Assembly: GCA_019059635.1 (NCBI GenBank) | Contig: JAGVRJ010000008.1 | Span: 1,674,001 to 1,738,000 of the forward strand | Reading direction: 5' to 3' | Source of the DNA: Proales similis | Lineage: Eukaryota; Rotifera; Eurotatoria; Ploima; Proalidae | Length of the DNA: 64,000 nucleotides | Shown: positions 44,941-57,118 of the stretch, piece by piece | Layout of the letters: every line of letters begins with the position of its first letter | Numbering within the stretch: position 1 is the stretch's first letter | Notes under the pieces: generated by a model | Seen by the model: the letters and a program-made list of their open reading frames with translations, nothing else | Databases searched by the model: none | What the model was told of the DNA's origin: nothing | Translations under genes and position numbers: made by a program

Positions 44941-45328
44941 AATTTAAAACATCAAGAGTCACTTGGTTCATATTTGTTCTCTTATTTATTTACTAAACTT
45001 TGCTTACGATTTTGATAAAATATTCGAAAATAAAATTCCACTGGCTAATCACCTGAGCCTTTGTGTTGTTTCCAGTTTCGTTTTTCAGACGCTTATGACG
45101 TGTCGTCCACTCGGATTTTATTTCATTTGACTAAGAGCTTGCTTATTCATGCATTTCAGTTTATTGCTTTCAATGTGAAAATGTGAAAATGTTTTGAATG
45201 GATCGATAGACGATCGATCCTCTGAATCCTGGTTTATTCAATTGAATTTAGTTGAACAATATTCAATTATGAGTCGATTTATCATTAGCTAATGTGGTAT
45301 TGTGCTTTTCGAGGCTAAATTTATCGCC
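44941..45328. other. Convergent 3' spacer
   Basis: AT-rich spacer between the coiled-coil gene (+) and NUP155 (minus). Contains a stem-loop-like inverted repeat at 45200-45220 and should carry both 3' ends. Confidence 0.5.
45200..45220. repeat. Inverted repeat, 8-bp arms with 5-nt loop
   Basis: GGATCGAT, AGACG, ATCGATCC: perfect arms between two convergent 3' ends. Could form a hairpin in either transcript's 3'UTR; chance is also possible. Confidence 0.6.
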
Positions 45329-48300
45329 TCAGAGCCGTTCTAGCATGAAGCCAAGTGATTTGAACTGAGCTATTAGCTCGCTTGCAAGCTCGTCTTGTAT
45401 TCGTTCCAATTCCTGAATGTAGGTTGGAATCAGCTTTTGAACCATTGGAACAAACCGTCGTCTGAAAGCAAAGAATTTTTAAACTTTTCTTGGACAAAGA
45501 ATAAAAATGCGTTTGTCTACTTGTCGGCTTCGTTTGTCGCGTTCGGAGCTTTGGTAAACAGCTCAATCAATTCGTAAATGGCGCTTAAGAAACGAGATGC
45601 GTTGTCTTGCCATTTAATGTCTCCTTTCTGATAAAATGAGTCGTAGGCCTTGAGCAGTTGGCTAAACGGAATGTTTAATTTTCGCAGCAGAGTGCAGGCC
45701 CATTCTGGCTCGAAACTCCTCGAAAGACTCACAAACTCCAGAGAGTCGATGAGCGTTTCTGATTTATCGATAATTTAATAAAGTTAACAAGCGAGAGATT
45801 TTTAATTGAGTTAAAATGTGTTACCAAGAGGGAAATATTTCTCATCGTCATCGGCATAGTCTTTGCCAATAGCCACAATGTTTTCGGCAAGCTGGATGCG
45901 CTTCTCGCTCGGCTTGGTCGGCATCTCTTCTACTCGCTCTATTTCATTGGCGATTATTTGTTTCCAGCACACTTCAACAACTTTGTCATTGTCGAACTTG
46001 GCCGATTTTAACATGGCCAGCTGGCAAACATACAAATCGAATTTACAAGCGTAATCTTCGTACAGCTTAGCAAGTTGGCCAATCAGTGCAGGTGGGAGTT
46101 CAGTGATATTCGCACAACGCCTACCTTGGTGATATCAAACAGCTGAGAGTTGAGTTGACTGAGAGCAAGTTGAATATCCTTGGTCTTGGACTCTGTCCGA
46201 TTTAGTTCGTCGTAGATTTTCTCCTGTAAAAGAGCTACGTCTCGCTTATCGTTCAGAATTGAAATTTCGTCCTTGACCGACAACTGACTAGAGCTATTCA
46301 ATGCAACGATCGCTTGAGCCAAATACTCAACGCGCTCTTTGAGGGTGATTTCTGATTCGCTGTACTTCTCGGCCAAGGCAGTCAGTACTTTGGCTGCGTT
46401 CTGGTAGTCCCGTTTGAACTCATAATTACGCCATAAAAGATCCATGTAGATTCGATTCTTGCTTTGCTCTTTGATTTGCTTGAGCAAGAACGACTCCAAA
46501 TAGACTGAGCTAATAGTAATCAATTTGCCCTCTAGACCGGCGTCTATCATCCAATTGAAGAGACTCACGTGAGCAAGCTCGTCGTTCGAGAGCACAGTTT
46601 GCTTTATGAGCTCATTAATCTCCTGTTCAATGTTTTCTTTGCTTGCCAGTTTACGTGCTCGCGAGTGAGCGTTCGGCTGTGTAAGCTGGACAGCTGGCGC
46701 TTTTAAAAGCGAACTCAGGCAGTCAAACATGCATTGATAGCATTCGTTGCGCAATTGGAAATATTGTTGACCCTCCTTGTCTTCGGATGGCTCGCCTTTC
46801 TGGTAGTAATGAAGTGCAATGTTCTGTGGGTCTCGCTTTTGCACCACACTCAGGCAGAGCTCGAAAATTGCCTTGTAGCACTGAGCTGAGTAGAGCATGT
46901 CACAGACCTGGGCCAAATTGGACACATTTCCGATCTGTTTGAGTAGTTCGATTGCCTCACGAACACAACGCTGCTTCTCGTACTCGTCGTTCTCGAGCGC
47001 CATGGCTCTCTTTAATTTTTCGCAAGCTTTTGAGAATATGGCGTTCTCATTGGTGTAAAGCGACGGACACAGCTGCTTGAGGCTTTGATTCAGCATATCG
47101 GTGGATGCGCCCTCGTCTATATAATGATAAGTCAACGAAGTGATCAGCTGCTCGAGCAAAGACTCGTCAGCTTGCACCAAAGTTTGCACTCTCATGTTGA
47201 GCAACAGCAATTGGGTCTGTTTGTCAAGCTTACGCCCTATGGAGTGAAATCCGTGCTCGTCAAGTACTTGCCAAAGGCCAAAAACTTCAATCATTCTGGA
47301 TAAGAATATGCGCAAGATTGTGATTGCACTCAGCTCTAGCTCTAGAGCCAGTTTCTCTTCGCTTGCATAGCCTCCGGCCGAAGTCAAACCTGTTAACGCC
47401 GACAAATTCAATGGCACGCTGCCGAAACCAGCGGCCATTTTTGTCACTCCTTCTTCAACACGCATAGTCTGGCTCATGTTCAAACGAGAGGCCAAGCCAC
47501 TCATTAATCCGCTGACTGTTGACATGGCGCCGCCAAGTGCTGCGTTGCGCACAGCCGGAAAGTGAAAATCTAAAAAGCTTCTCAGCTCGTTCAGTCGGTG
47601 GAGATACCACTTGACGTTTATATCATTGAATGCCGTCTGCATGGCCAGCTCTTCTTCCCCTCCAGTCGGACTCAAACCACCACGCTCGTTGCCCAATGAG
47701 ACCAACAGTTTTTCGTTCCATATGGGCGCCAGTAAGCGCGACAAGTAAATATAGATCGCGTCGTGTTTTCCTGAAAAGTAAAGCTCACATTCATTCTTTT
47801 GTTCAATGAGCACTTGATTTCTTGCGTCCATTGTTTGCTCGGGTAGATTGAAATTCACTCGTTGAAACGGAGAGCGAGTTGCGCTGCCAAACGTGGTCGG
47901 GTTATTATTACCTGGCATCGTCAGTGTATCTTTGGTTCGTACGTTAATGGGCGTGGACATTTGCTGTGGATCGTGAATTGCACTCAAGTTTCTGTTGGGT
48001 GCGTACAAGCTTTGCTGAGTGAATGTTCCTCCCAACTTGGGATTTAGAACAGTCAAATCGCCCGCATAGAGCGTATTCTCATTGTGCTCCATTTCACCCA
48101 TCGGATTCGCCGGCTGGGAGAACATTCCAGCCTGAGCAGCCGCTCTTCCGGCATCTCGCTTTCGAATTTCTGGCTCACCTGAAAACATAAAAAACGCTTG
48201 ACTTGCCCACTCGAACATTCGGGCATCTTGACCGTGTTGAAGAGCCACAGCCAAACACAATGAACAAGCCTCAGCTCTTTCGTAAATTCGATTGAGGAAC

Positions 48301-50028
48301 AGACGCACTGCGTCTGAGTTGGGACCGTTGTTGTCACGCAATGTCTGTGCTAATTGATCAACAGGCCTAAGCTTTTTCCAAACTACACAGCCCTGAGGAG
48401 TCATCATTACGAAACGACGAGGCAGATCGAAATACTCCGAAGTGAGCTTTGAAACGCGCTCGATCGACGATGCGGTTGATGCCGACTGCAATAGCTCGTT
48501 TTCGTACGCTGCTGCTTTTTTGCTCTTCAGGCTGGGCACAATCTCCTGGACGGCCCATATTGTATCATTAATGCTGAATGTAAACTTTGACTCTTTAAAA
48601 TTGTTGTGCAGCAAGAACAAGTCTCTATTGAGTAAGAGACAAGAGTCGACTTGACGATTGCCACGTGAAACCATCAAAGTCAAGCCGCTGCTCACGTAGG
48701 CAAGTGAAACAGGCTCACTCGGAGCACTGCCCAGCTGATGTTGTGGCGGGAAACGAAGATGTACGAGCTGCAGCAGGCTTGGCTGAGGCGCTTGCTGATT
48801 CAGATACATGGCGTTCTCAAGAGGAGAAACGGCAAAGTAAAGACGAATTCCGTATTGGGTTACGGCCACAAGGCTCACGTTCCTCGATTCGTTCAGCTCC
48901 ATTGTTGATATGTGAACAATCGGAGCAAACAAGTGCTTGTCTCGTGAGTTGATCAAAGCGGCTGCTTTCGTTGAGATGCTCGAACTGCTCAGCTGGGCGA
49001 ATTTACTCGACTCGTTGCCAGTTGGTCCGAGATAGAATGCCTGAATTGTGCTGTTCTCCGATCGGGTGTAGAGCACTTGCCGTGACTCGTCTATTTCGAT
49101 TTGAACAATTGAGTTGACTTCGCTGAAGTTGAGAAACGCCGGCACCAAGTAATGCAGTTTGCTCTGTGACAAATTCACTCGGCGAGTGCTAGAACCAAAC
49201 CAACCAGCTTGAGGCTGATAAACAAACTCGTAAAGGCATCCGTCGTTACCGCCCATGAATATTCGACCGGTAGCCGTGGATGCGCGAATCACGTTCATCA
49301 ACACGTTCTCAGTCGATATTTTGTACTGAACGTCTGAGAAGCGCATCTCGTTTACAATCTCGCCGTTGCCTTTTGTGTATCGGATGAAGTCAATCGCAAT
49401 CAGATAGACTGATGTTGCAGTTGCCAAGCAAAGTCCAAATTCGGTCGACGAGTCGAACGTGCCTGCTCGAGGCACAAATAGTTCGGCGGCAATGATGCTC
49501 TCCTGCAGTTCATCGTAGAAATTCAAATCACTGCCGTCTTCATAGTTCCAGAAGAATATGCGATTGTCGATTATGAGCCATGCACGCGAGATGGAAGTAA
49601 ATAAGCCCATGCTGCAACTATTCTGAATCTCGTCATAAAGCTGCAGCAGCTCCCTAGGAACCGGCACTTGCTTGACACGTGCGATTTCCGCCGTCGCACC
49701 AGTTGCCGATGTTGCCTGCCCGCCCGGATAGCTCAGATTTGGATAATAAAAGTCTGTGTGGCCGCTTATTGTCGGCGTGTCTTTTCATTTGGTTAAGCGC
49801 TAGATATTTATCGGGCGATTGAGGAGCAAGAATCTTAAAATTACTTATGTTTTCGATTTGCAGCACTTGGGAGAATTCGGTCAAGTTGTTGGTTTGCTCA
49901 ACTTTTTTGCTTAAGATTTCCACGAGCTCTTTAAGAGTTTTCTCATCTACAATCGACCAGGCGCCTTTTTCGCTTGAGGAGGTCGCTGTCGTTGCACTCA
50001 TCGAATTCGACATCGATCTGGACAGCAT
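45329..50028 (-). CDS. NUP155: Nuclear pore complex protein Nup155
   Basis: Inner-ring scaffold nucleoporin with an N-terminal seven-bladed propeller and C-terminal alpha solenoid. Exon 1 is 49845-50028; a 64-nt intron follows, then one very long exon 46125-49780, exon 3 at 45825-46065, and further short exons to the stop at 45329. Diagnostic propeller start: VPVPRELLQLYDEIQ, MGLFTSISRAWLIIDNRIFFWNYEDGSDL. Solenoid landmarks: FSGKHDAIYIYLSRLLAPIW, ILRIFLSRMIEVFGLWQVL, LMFELCL-type helices and HVSLFNWMIDAGLEGKL. It ends ELIAQFKSLGFMLERL. Overall length is about 1,400 residues, as in other animals. Paralogue (Nup154 in Drosophila) is the same gene. Confidence 0.95.
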
Positions 50029-50431
50029 TTCCTCTTTGTTCTCAATGGTTCCTCTCTATCTACAGTAATCAATTACTTAACAAGTCTTGTGCTTTAGATA
50101 ACTTAAACGTGTCGTGGGCCTTGGCGTTTAAATTAACGAATAATCTTGTGATTGTATTGTCGATGACCCCTCACTCTCCGTTAAAATTTTCTGCCCGCTC
50201 TTGTTGTGCATCGCTCGCGCTCTACTTTGCACACTCAGTCGTCTTCTTTGCATTTACTCTATGTTTCACTTTAACTGAGCTCAAGAATTCTCGCTCACAT
50301 TGCCTTTTACTTCTTACTCTTGTCTCGAATTTGTCTCATTGCCATTCTTTTTTCCCCTCATTTTCAATTTACTTGCGCTTGCTTTATTTTCTAATGAAAA
50401 GTGAAAGTTTTGACAGCCAGATGATTGAGAA

Positions 50432-52909
50432 TTATTGATTATCAGCACCGCATTTTTTCTGCTCCATCTCCTCAGCGACCAATGGAAAGTTCTTGCTCAC
50501 CGGTTTGCTCTTAATGCATTTTGAGTTAGAATCAAATATGAACATTATCTTTTGTTCTCTGCTCACTTGACTAGCACCGCAGTACTCAAATCGTTCAGCT
50601 TTAGAGTAAAATTTTTTTAACTCGTTGGTTAGCTCAGGTCCGATCTTGAGAGGTCTTATGTTGTCTTGGGCGTCCAACTCAATCAACGAATTCCTGTTTT
50701 GAAAAAAATTGTGTCTCTATCCAGTCAGTTGAAAATCAATTAACTGCTTCTTACAGGCTTAAATTGGCATAGAGTGAAGCAACAGTCTCCCTATCATAGC
50801 CTTCAGAGCACCAGAACGCTCTTCTCTGTCTTGGATAGTAAAAAATGGCAACTTCGCTTTGATTGTCTATCTTTACGCCATTCTCAACCAATAGAGCTGA
50901 TCCGGTAAACCTACCACTTGAATAACAAGTTGCATTAAAAATCATTTTCAAATCATTCTCGAAGGGCTTGAATTTACCATTTCCTCTCGAGTAGAAAGAC
51001 CCCCCTATTCCAATTAGGTCAAGTTCATTTTTAGGTTAACTCAAAAAAAAATGGTGTTTAGGCAAGCTTACAAATGTAAATTCATCTGAATTAGATGAGC
51101 TGTAGGTGCATCGTGCCACAATGTGGTCGTTCTTTTTTCGACAACGGTTAAATCTATAAAATATTTTGGACGAAATATCTAAATTGAACCTTCTTGAACT
51201 TGACCGGCTCGGGCAGAAAATTCCAGTATTGAAAGTTAAAGTCATAGTTCTGATTGTTGTTGAGGAACTCGACTTTTTTGCCGTTGCGTATAACGGTGGC
51301 GTCAACCGCTACTCCTTTAAGATGTGTATGTGGAAAGGTGGCGAACACGTTGAGCTCGTCTCTATCCACAAACATGTTCTTCGGCGAAATTAAGAAATTC
51401 AGCAATTAAACTAAATTGCTCAATTCATACATTCAAACATTCACTGCGGCAAGCAAATTCGAGGCCATAATCGCTTGATCTAGGAGGGATTATAATTCCA
51501 GTTGGGCTTGAATAGGCCGCAACTGTGAATATGCCGATTTCAGTTGGCCGGTAGTTCTCTGTCGCATAAACTCTGAATCCTGATCGATCGCTAACACCTT
51601 AAAAGTCCAAAATTTATTTGAATCGATTTTTTTTACTTTGGATCTAACTTTATGGCCTACCTGGCTTAAGGGTCGGATTGTCATAATGCATCTCGAGCAG
51701 AAAGAATCTTGTCTCCTCAGGACCTCCACTAGGTAGGCCTAATTCGGCCGGAAAATAAAACTCCTGTTTTGATTAGAACTGGTTATTAAAATCAAATATC
51801 TTATTCAAGCAGAACCTGTTGACTGCCGACTGCCCAAGCCAGCTCCATTCGGCCACAATATCTTTTGATTTGCTGCCATTTTTTAAAATTCTCATTTTTT
51901 TCTGACACTCTACCCTCACAAGGGCCCGGTTTGGGCAGCTCGTTTGAACCAAGGTACTCTTCTTCTATTCTTTTATCGCAACCTGAATAGAAAGTCAGAT
52001 ACAAGCCATTTCTTATTCGCATTAAACACTCACCAAACATGACCCAGTGGTGAACCAATTTCTCATTGCCTGGCTGAATAATCGTATCATACTGAATTAG
52101 TTACTGATTAGATTGAAAGTTAACTTGAAACAGGCAATGTATTCTAACCTTGAGAATGTGGCGTTTTTTCTGCATCCAAGCAGCAGGAAGTTCGAATATC
52201 TCACAGTAGTACTCTGTGTCCACGTTAGGTTGCATAGTCGCCTATTTTAAATGCTCAAATTAAAAACTTCTGAAAGTAAAAATCATCAAAATGTGCGACT
52301 TACATTCACTCTGAATTCGACTACTTCAAGATTGTTCATGTCTAGGGAAGGAATTTCTTTGAGACTACTGATTAATGGCAGGACCTTGGATCCGCGCTGC
52401 TCATAGCCATGATAGGTGATTTTTTCTCCGCTCTCTATCCGATCGCCGTAAGAGAATATTACGTATGGAGTGCCTATTTTGATGTCCAAATCCTGGCCAG
52501 AGGCATCGCACAATTCGACCTTTCGAGTGAATCTGGCAATCAAATACTGATCACGACGTTCGGCGTGCAAAAGGAACCAATTTTGCTTTTCGTCAATCTC
52601 CACCACAGTTGGATTGACGCTTCTGATCGATCTGTCGCTAAAGTGAACAGATCCATCGTCATTTATCCATACAACTGCAACGTCTGAGCTTCGCATCCCG
52701 CCATTCGGTGATATACCAAACGCTGCCCATTTCTTGGTACGCACATGAATTTCAAATTCAATATCAGTGTCGTTGAAGTTCCAATACAAACGGTAGGCAC
52801 CGTCTGAAAGCAGCTCGGCCTCGTTGGTGTAAGTCTGTGTCGGTTGAATCAGGCCGTTGGCAATCACCGAAAGACCAACTAAACATGTCAATAAGCATAA
52901 TTGTTTCAT
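50432..52909 (-). CDS. DBH-like copper monooxygenase (MOXD1 type), divergent
   Basis: Secreted or ER-luminal type II copper monooxygenase. A signal peptide (residues about 1-19, LCLLTCLVGLSVIANG) and a DOMON domain (YRLYWNFNDTDIEFEIHVRTKKWAAFGIS) come first, followed by the two-copper catalytic core. CuH ligands: VHHWVMFGECL and the His in FFLLEMHYDNP. CuM His ligands: FPHTHLKGVAVDA. The later segment normally reading E-M-C before YYP reads NQSEVAIFYYP, so the methionine ligand of CuM seems absent. There is also an extra stretch of roughly 40 residues between the CTY...FGG part and this segment. Ends EQKKCGADNQ. Spliced, with introns of about 35-75 nt. Substrate unknown, as for MOXD1 in general. 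Confidence 0.85.
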
Positions 52910-53284
52910 TTTTAAAATGAAAAGCGGCTTAAGTCTCTTTTCTTATTTATGGAGCAGTTTTTGGCATTTAGGCATAAAGGTCGTTTCTATTCTACCAGGT
53001 CTCTTAAACTTGATCTGTTTACTTTCTTGGAGTGATTTGCGTTGTTTAGAATGCTTGAATATTGACAGACAATCAAAAGCATCTTTACTCTTTTTCATAC
53101 CAACTCAGTATTTTTTCTTTTTTCCTTTTGTCGTCGTATATTCTCATGAAACTGGCTCAATTGAAATAATGAACTCGCTTACCTTTTCTAGGTTCCTTGC
53201 AATCATGAAAATTTTCAAATTGATTTAAAGAGTACATTTCCTATTTATAGCTTAAGCGAATGAAAGAAATTCGTTTAAAACAAA
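52910..53284. promoter_or_regulatory. Divergent promoter region, MOXD1-like and NCAPG
   Basis: Only 375 bp separate the two divergent start codons, so a shared bidirectional promoter is likely. AT-rich; no TATA box that I can defend. Confidence 0.45.
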
Positions 53285-55787
53285 ATGAAACGCAAATTGT
53301 TTGAGCTATTGAATGCATCACAAGAGTACGAGTTTGCAGCTCAATCAGGTTTAAATGAATTCAGGGCCTTGCTTGAATCAGCCAAGAGTTCAACAACAGA
53401 AAAAGATGAGAAGCTTGGCAGCTTGGCGGCTGGTCTTTGGGAAGCACTTGCCATTTTGTTCACAATACAAGAGAGCAGCTCAGTAAGACTAATGGCCGAG
53501 TTTATTGTTGATATTCTTCTCGAACTTGAGAATGACCAGGTCGACCTAGACCTTCAACGCCAAGTTCTCATATCTGTAGTTTTAGGCATTGGAACAAGCT
53601 CACCATGCTATGCTCAACGAGCTTGCAAATGGTTGACCTGTTTTTTGAACAAACTAGAAATGAGATCAAATGGCCAGCTTGATGAGTTTTTGTTTAACAA
53701 GCTGCGATTGAATCTTCTCGAACGTGTTCGAGATCCAGACATAAGCATTCAAATGGCTGTTATTCGACTTATTGCGAGATTTCAGCAGCCTAACGACAAA
53801 TATTGTCCAGTAATCAACGCGTTCATTTATATGCTGCGACAAGACTCTGAATTGACAGTTCGTTTAATTATTACGGATCTTATTGCAATCGGTCCGCTGA
53901 CATTCGAATTTATTACAACACAATTATTATTCGATTCTGATTGTAAAATGCGTCGACACGTAATCGATTTGCTTAGGCGTAAAGTTCAAATGAAGCGATT
54001 GAAATCGTCAACTCGATTGTGGATCATTGAAGCACTGCTGTTCGAAACGCCTAATGGAGACGATGAGCTTTTTCAGTCTTTGATTCGAACCTGGTTTCTT
54101 CAATGCAAATCGAACTGCATCGTTCTTCTGCGCTCGATTCCGATTGAAGAAAAATGGTACTCAACACATCGAATTCAAATTGTCAATAAAGCTGATCAAT
54201 TCGTTGAGAGGATTGTTCAGGCAGCGCGCTCAGAATGGAATCAAGACTGCATTATTGATTCAAATTTTTTCAACGATTTTCATTCAACTCTTTTCCTACG
54301 CTTTTTTATCAAGCTAGCCAATCTCAGCTCAGAAGAGGCTCTGTCTCAGCTCGGTATTGACACAAATCTGATTGTTGAACTGCTTATTAGCCGATGGAAG
54401 AATTCGGGCAGCTCGAACTCACTAATTGATTATAATCTAGTTGAGATTCTCGGTGCTCTGGATTGGGATAGCCCGAGGGAAGAAGAGAGGCTTTTGAATC
54501 TCCCGACCTTGAGAAGCAATCCGCTGTTACTTAGATCGCTGCTTGCTCGTCGTCAGCCTTTGTATCTGAGTGAACTGGCATTTAGATTTAATCTTGACTG
54601 TGACTCGAATTCGATCGAATCACTCGAGCGTAATCTCACAATGCAGTTGGTTTTCTTTGATCTTCACGCCAAAAGCCATCTGGAAGGAGTTCAAGCAGCA
54701 ATTGAGCATCTTCAGCTTTTCTCTATTCTCAAACACATCTCAAATGTAGAACCCAAAATTCGGGCTCTTTGTGCCGCTTGCTTGGGCTCGATTAGCAGCT
54801 CCGATATTGAAAAAGCTCAACAGCTTTTTCCGCTTCTAACTCAAATAGTCCAACTGGATCGGTCGACTGTTGTTATTGAAGCCCAGCGCAGTTTGGTTAA
54901 AGTGCTCATTTCTTTTCCAATTCTTTGCTCACTCACCGAGACAAAAGAAGCCCTCGACTCACTGGAACAGAATCTTTTTTCAGAAGTAGGTCGTTTGTGC
55001 AAGAATTAACCCATCAGTGCAGTCAGTATTTCCTGATTAAATTTAAAGGATTTTCAAGTGAGAATTGAGGCTTTCCAAGCCATTTCTCAGCTCTTGCTCG
55101 CCGAGTTACCATTAAACAATCGTTCGAAGCTACTTGAGCCCTTTCTAATTTCCTATTTCACATTTGACTCCTCTCAACGTATAAAGGTCATTTGTTTTAC
55201 TTTTCTAAAAGCTTTCTCAATCCAAAGCGGTTCGAATACGATTCTGCTGTCCCAGACATATATTAAAATAGTGAAGCGAAATGTCTTGAATTCAAAGCAA
55301 CCCGTCGACCTGCGTTCAATGTCCAAGTTCATTTATTCAATAACTGGACGAGTCTTGGGTCTGAGAGCGTCAATAATGTATCAAATCTCGTCTTTTCTTC
55401 TCGATGAAATTGAAGACATAAAATCTGTTCAAAGATGGGCTAGAATTCTGATCGAGTTCGAGCTTCATCTAAGCGACAGCTCATCAGATTCGAAAGAGCT
55501 TCTGCTTAAACTTATGCGCAACCTGGCTAATATCTCGGTGAGAACAAACTTTTCAGACTTTTCCTCTCATCGAACTTAATTTCAATCTCGAAAAGACTCA
55601 GCTCAAGATAAAGAAGTGGTCTCTTCCGTTCGAAAGGGAGCTGAAAGCCCAGCAAAGTTGTGTGCATTCGATATTCTCAAAACTGTTTCCAAAAGCAACT
55701 ATTCAAACAAAGCGAAAAGCAGCGTCTATTCCGATTTCCTCTTCATCTTTTACTCTTAGTCAGGTGTCAAAGCTGAAGAAAAATTAA
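53285..55787 (+). CDS. NCAPG: Condensin complex subunit 3 (CAP-G)
   Basis: HEAT-repeat subunit of condensin I that clamps DNA with the kleisin CAP-H. Exons: 53285 to about 54988, about 55051-55541, and a last exon ending with TAA 55785-55787. The blocks LERVRDPDISIQMAVIRLIARFQQPNDKYCPVINAF and KIRALCAACLGSISSSDIEKAQQLF correspond to the conserved CAP-G segments around the DNA clamp and mid-solenoid. Candidate AATAAA near 55800. At about 780 residues it is shorter than the human protein (1015), mainly from reduced linkers and a short tail ending VSKLKKN. CAP-G rather than CAP-G2 follows from the CPVVNAY-like block. Confidence 0.85.
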
Positions 55788-55996
55788 ACGCAAGCTGAAG
55801 AATAAAATTGAAAACAATATGCGCCCAAAGGTTTTTAATTGATGAGAAACAAATACTAACAAATGTTCGGTTAGATTCGCACTCGGACCCGTTCTGAGTC
55901 GGAGCTCGCGAGTGATGGTCGCGCCTGAATTAATAGTCTAGCCAGAGTGAGAATTTAGTAGAGGGAAACTGCGCTCTAAAGAAACAAAGCAGTAAA

Positions 55997-57118
55997 ATGG
56001 TGCGATTGACTCCAGAACTGATAGAGGACTCTTACCAGCACATAAACCCGGTGCGCGAATATGAGCTCAATTTGAGAGGTATTAATCAATCAGACGATTG
56101 ATATTTATTGTTCTAAAATCAATTCTAAAAGGAAACAAAATCGGCTTGATCGAGAATCTAGGAGCCACTCTGAATCAGTTTGATACGATTGATTTCACTG
56201 ACAACGAAGTGCGCCGCCTAGATGGGTTTCCCATTCTTCCCAAACTGAAATCGATCTTGTTGAGCAACAACAAAATTCAGTGAGTTGCAGCTAGTGAAGA
56301 AATCGAAAGCAGTTCCTCAATCAATTAATCAATCGGAATAGACTGATCGGCAGTAGCTTGGAATCGTGCGTTCCGAATTTAGAATGCCTAATACTGACCA
56401 ACAACTACATTGAAGACCTGGGCGAGATCGATCAACTAGCCGGATTCAAGAAACTTCGAATGCTAAGGTTAACCAGACTTGTCAGAAAAAGCTTTTGGTG
56501 TAAAATCTATCCAGCCTTACTATTAATAGCTTATGGCGCAATCCAGTTGCCGCTCTGAAGCATTATCGTCTCTATACGATTTACAAGATTCCAAGTTTGC
56601 GTGTACTTGACTTTAAAAAAGTCAAGGACAAGGAAAGAGCCGAAGCTCAAAAGCTCTACAAGGGCAAAAAACTTAAGAAAACAAATAGAACCAAGACATT
56701 CATCCCTGGCGACCAGTTGGAGAAACTCGCCCAAGGTGCTAGCTTTGAACAACAAGGACAAGTTCCCAAAGCTGAGCGTGTACGTGCCAGCAAAGAGGAC
56801 ATCGAAGCCATTCGAGTTGGTGCTACATTCCGAATCTTTCAAACTTTGGTTTTATTGATAAAACAACTGAATTTAGGCCGCCATTGCCCAAGCCAAATCG
56901 ATTGAGGAGATTGAACAGCTGAACGCCATGCTCAAATCTGGCATTGTGCCTACGCACTTTCGACAGCAACAGCAACAGCGCAAACCTAAAAGTATGTTCA
57001 CTTATATACTCGTTTCATGCATTTCCACCGGATCTTAAAATCGAACTTTCTAAAAGGCGGAATTGTTGAGGAAGACGACGATGACGATGAGCTAGTAAGC
57101 AACCAAATGCAGCAATAA
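55997..57118 (+). CDS. SNRPA1: U2 snRNP A' (leucine-rich repeat protein)
   Basis: U2A' binds U2B'' and stem-loop IV of U2 snRNA. Starts MVRLTPELIEDSYQHINPVREYELNLR, continues GNKIGLIENLGATLNQFDTIDFTDNEVRRLDGFP and ILLSNNKIQ, then LECLILTNNYIEDLGEIDQLAGFKKL (LRRs), and LWRNPVAALKHYRLYTIYKIPSLRVLDFKKVKDKERAEAQKL, the LRR cap. The C-terminal part has TKTFIPGDQLEK and an acidic tail (EEDDDDDE). Five or six exons, introns about 55-70 nt. The stop TAA (57116-57118) lies inside an AATAAA (57114-57119). Very close to the family in sequence and length. Confidence 0.95.

Noticed and set aside
54075-54105. GATTCGAACC resembling a tRNA T-arm
   Set aside because: Inside the conserved NCAPG coding frame, with no acceptor or anticodon arms around it.
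55542-55560. 19-nt intron possibility near the NCAPG 3' end
   Set aside because: A normal 58-nt GT-AG intron ending before ACTCAG gives the same frame.
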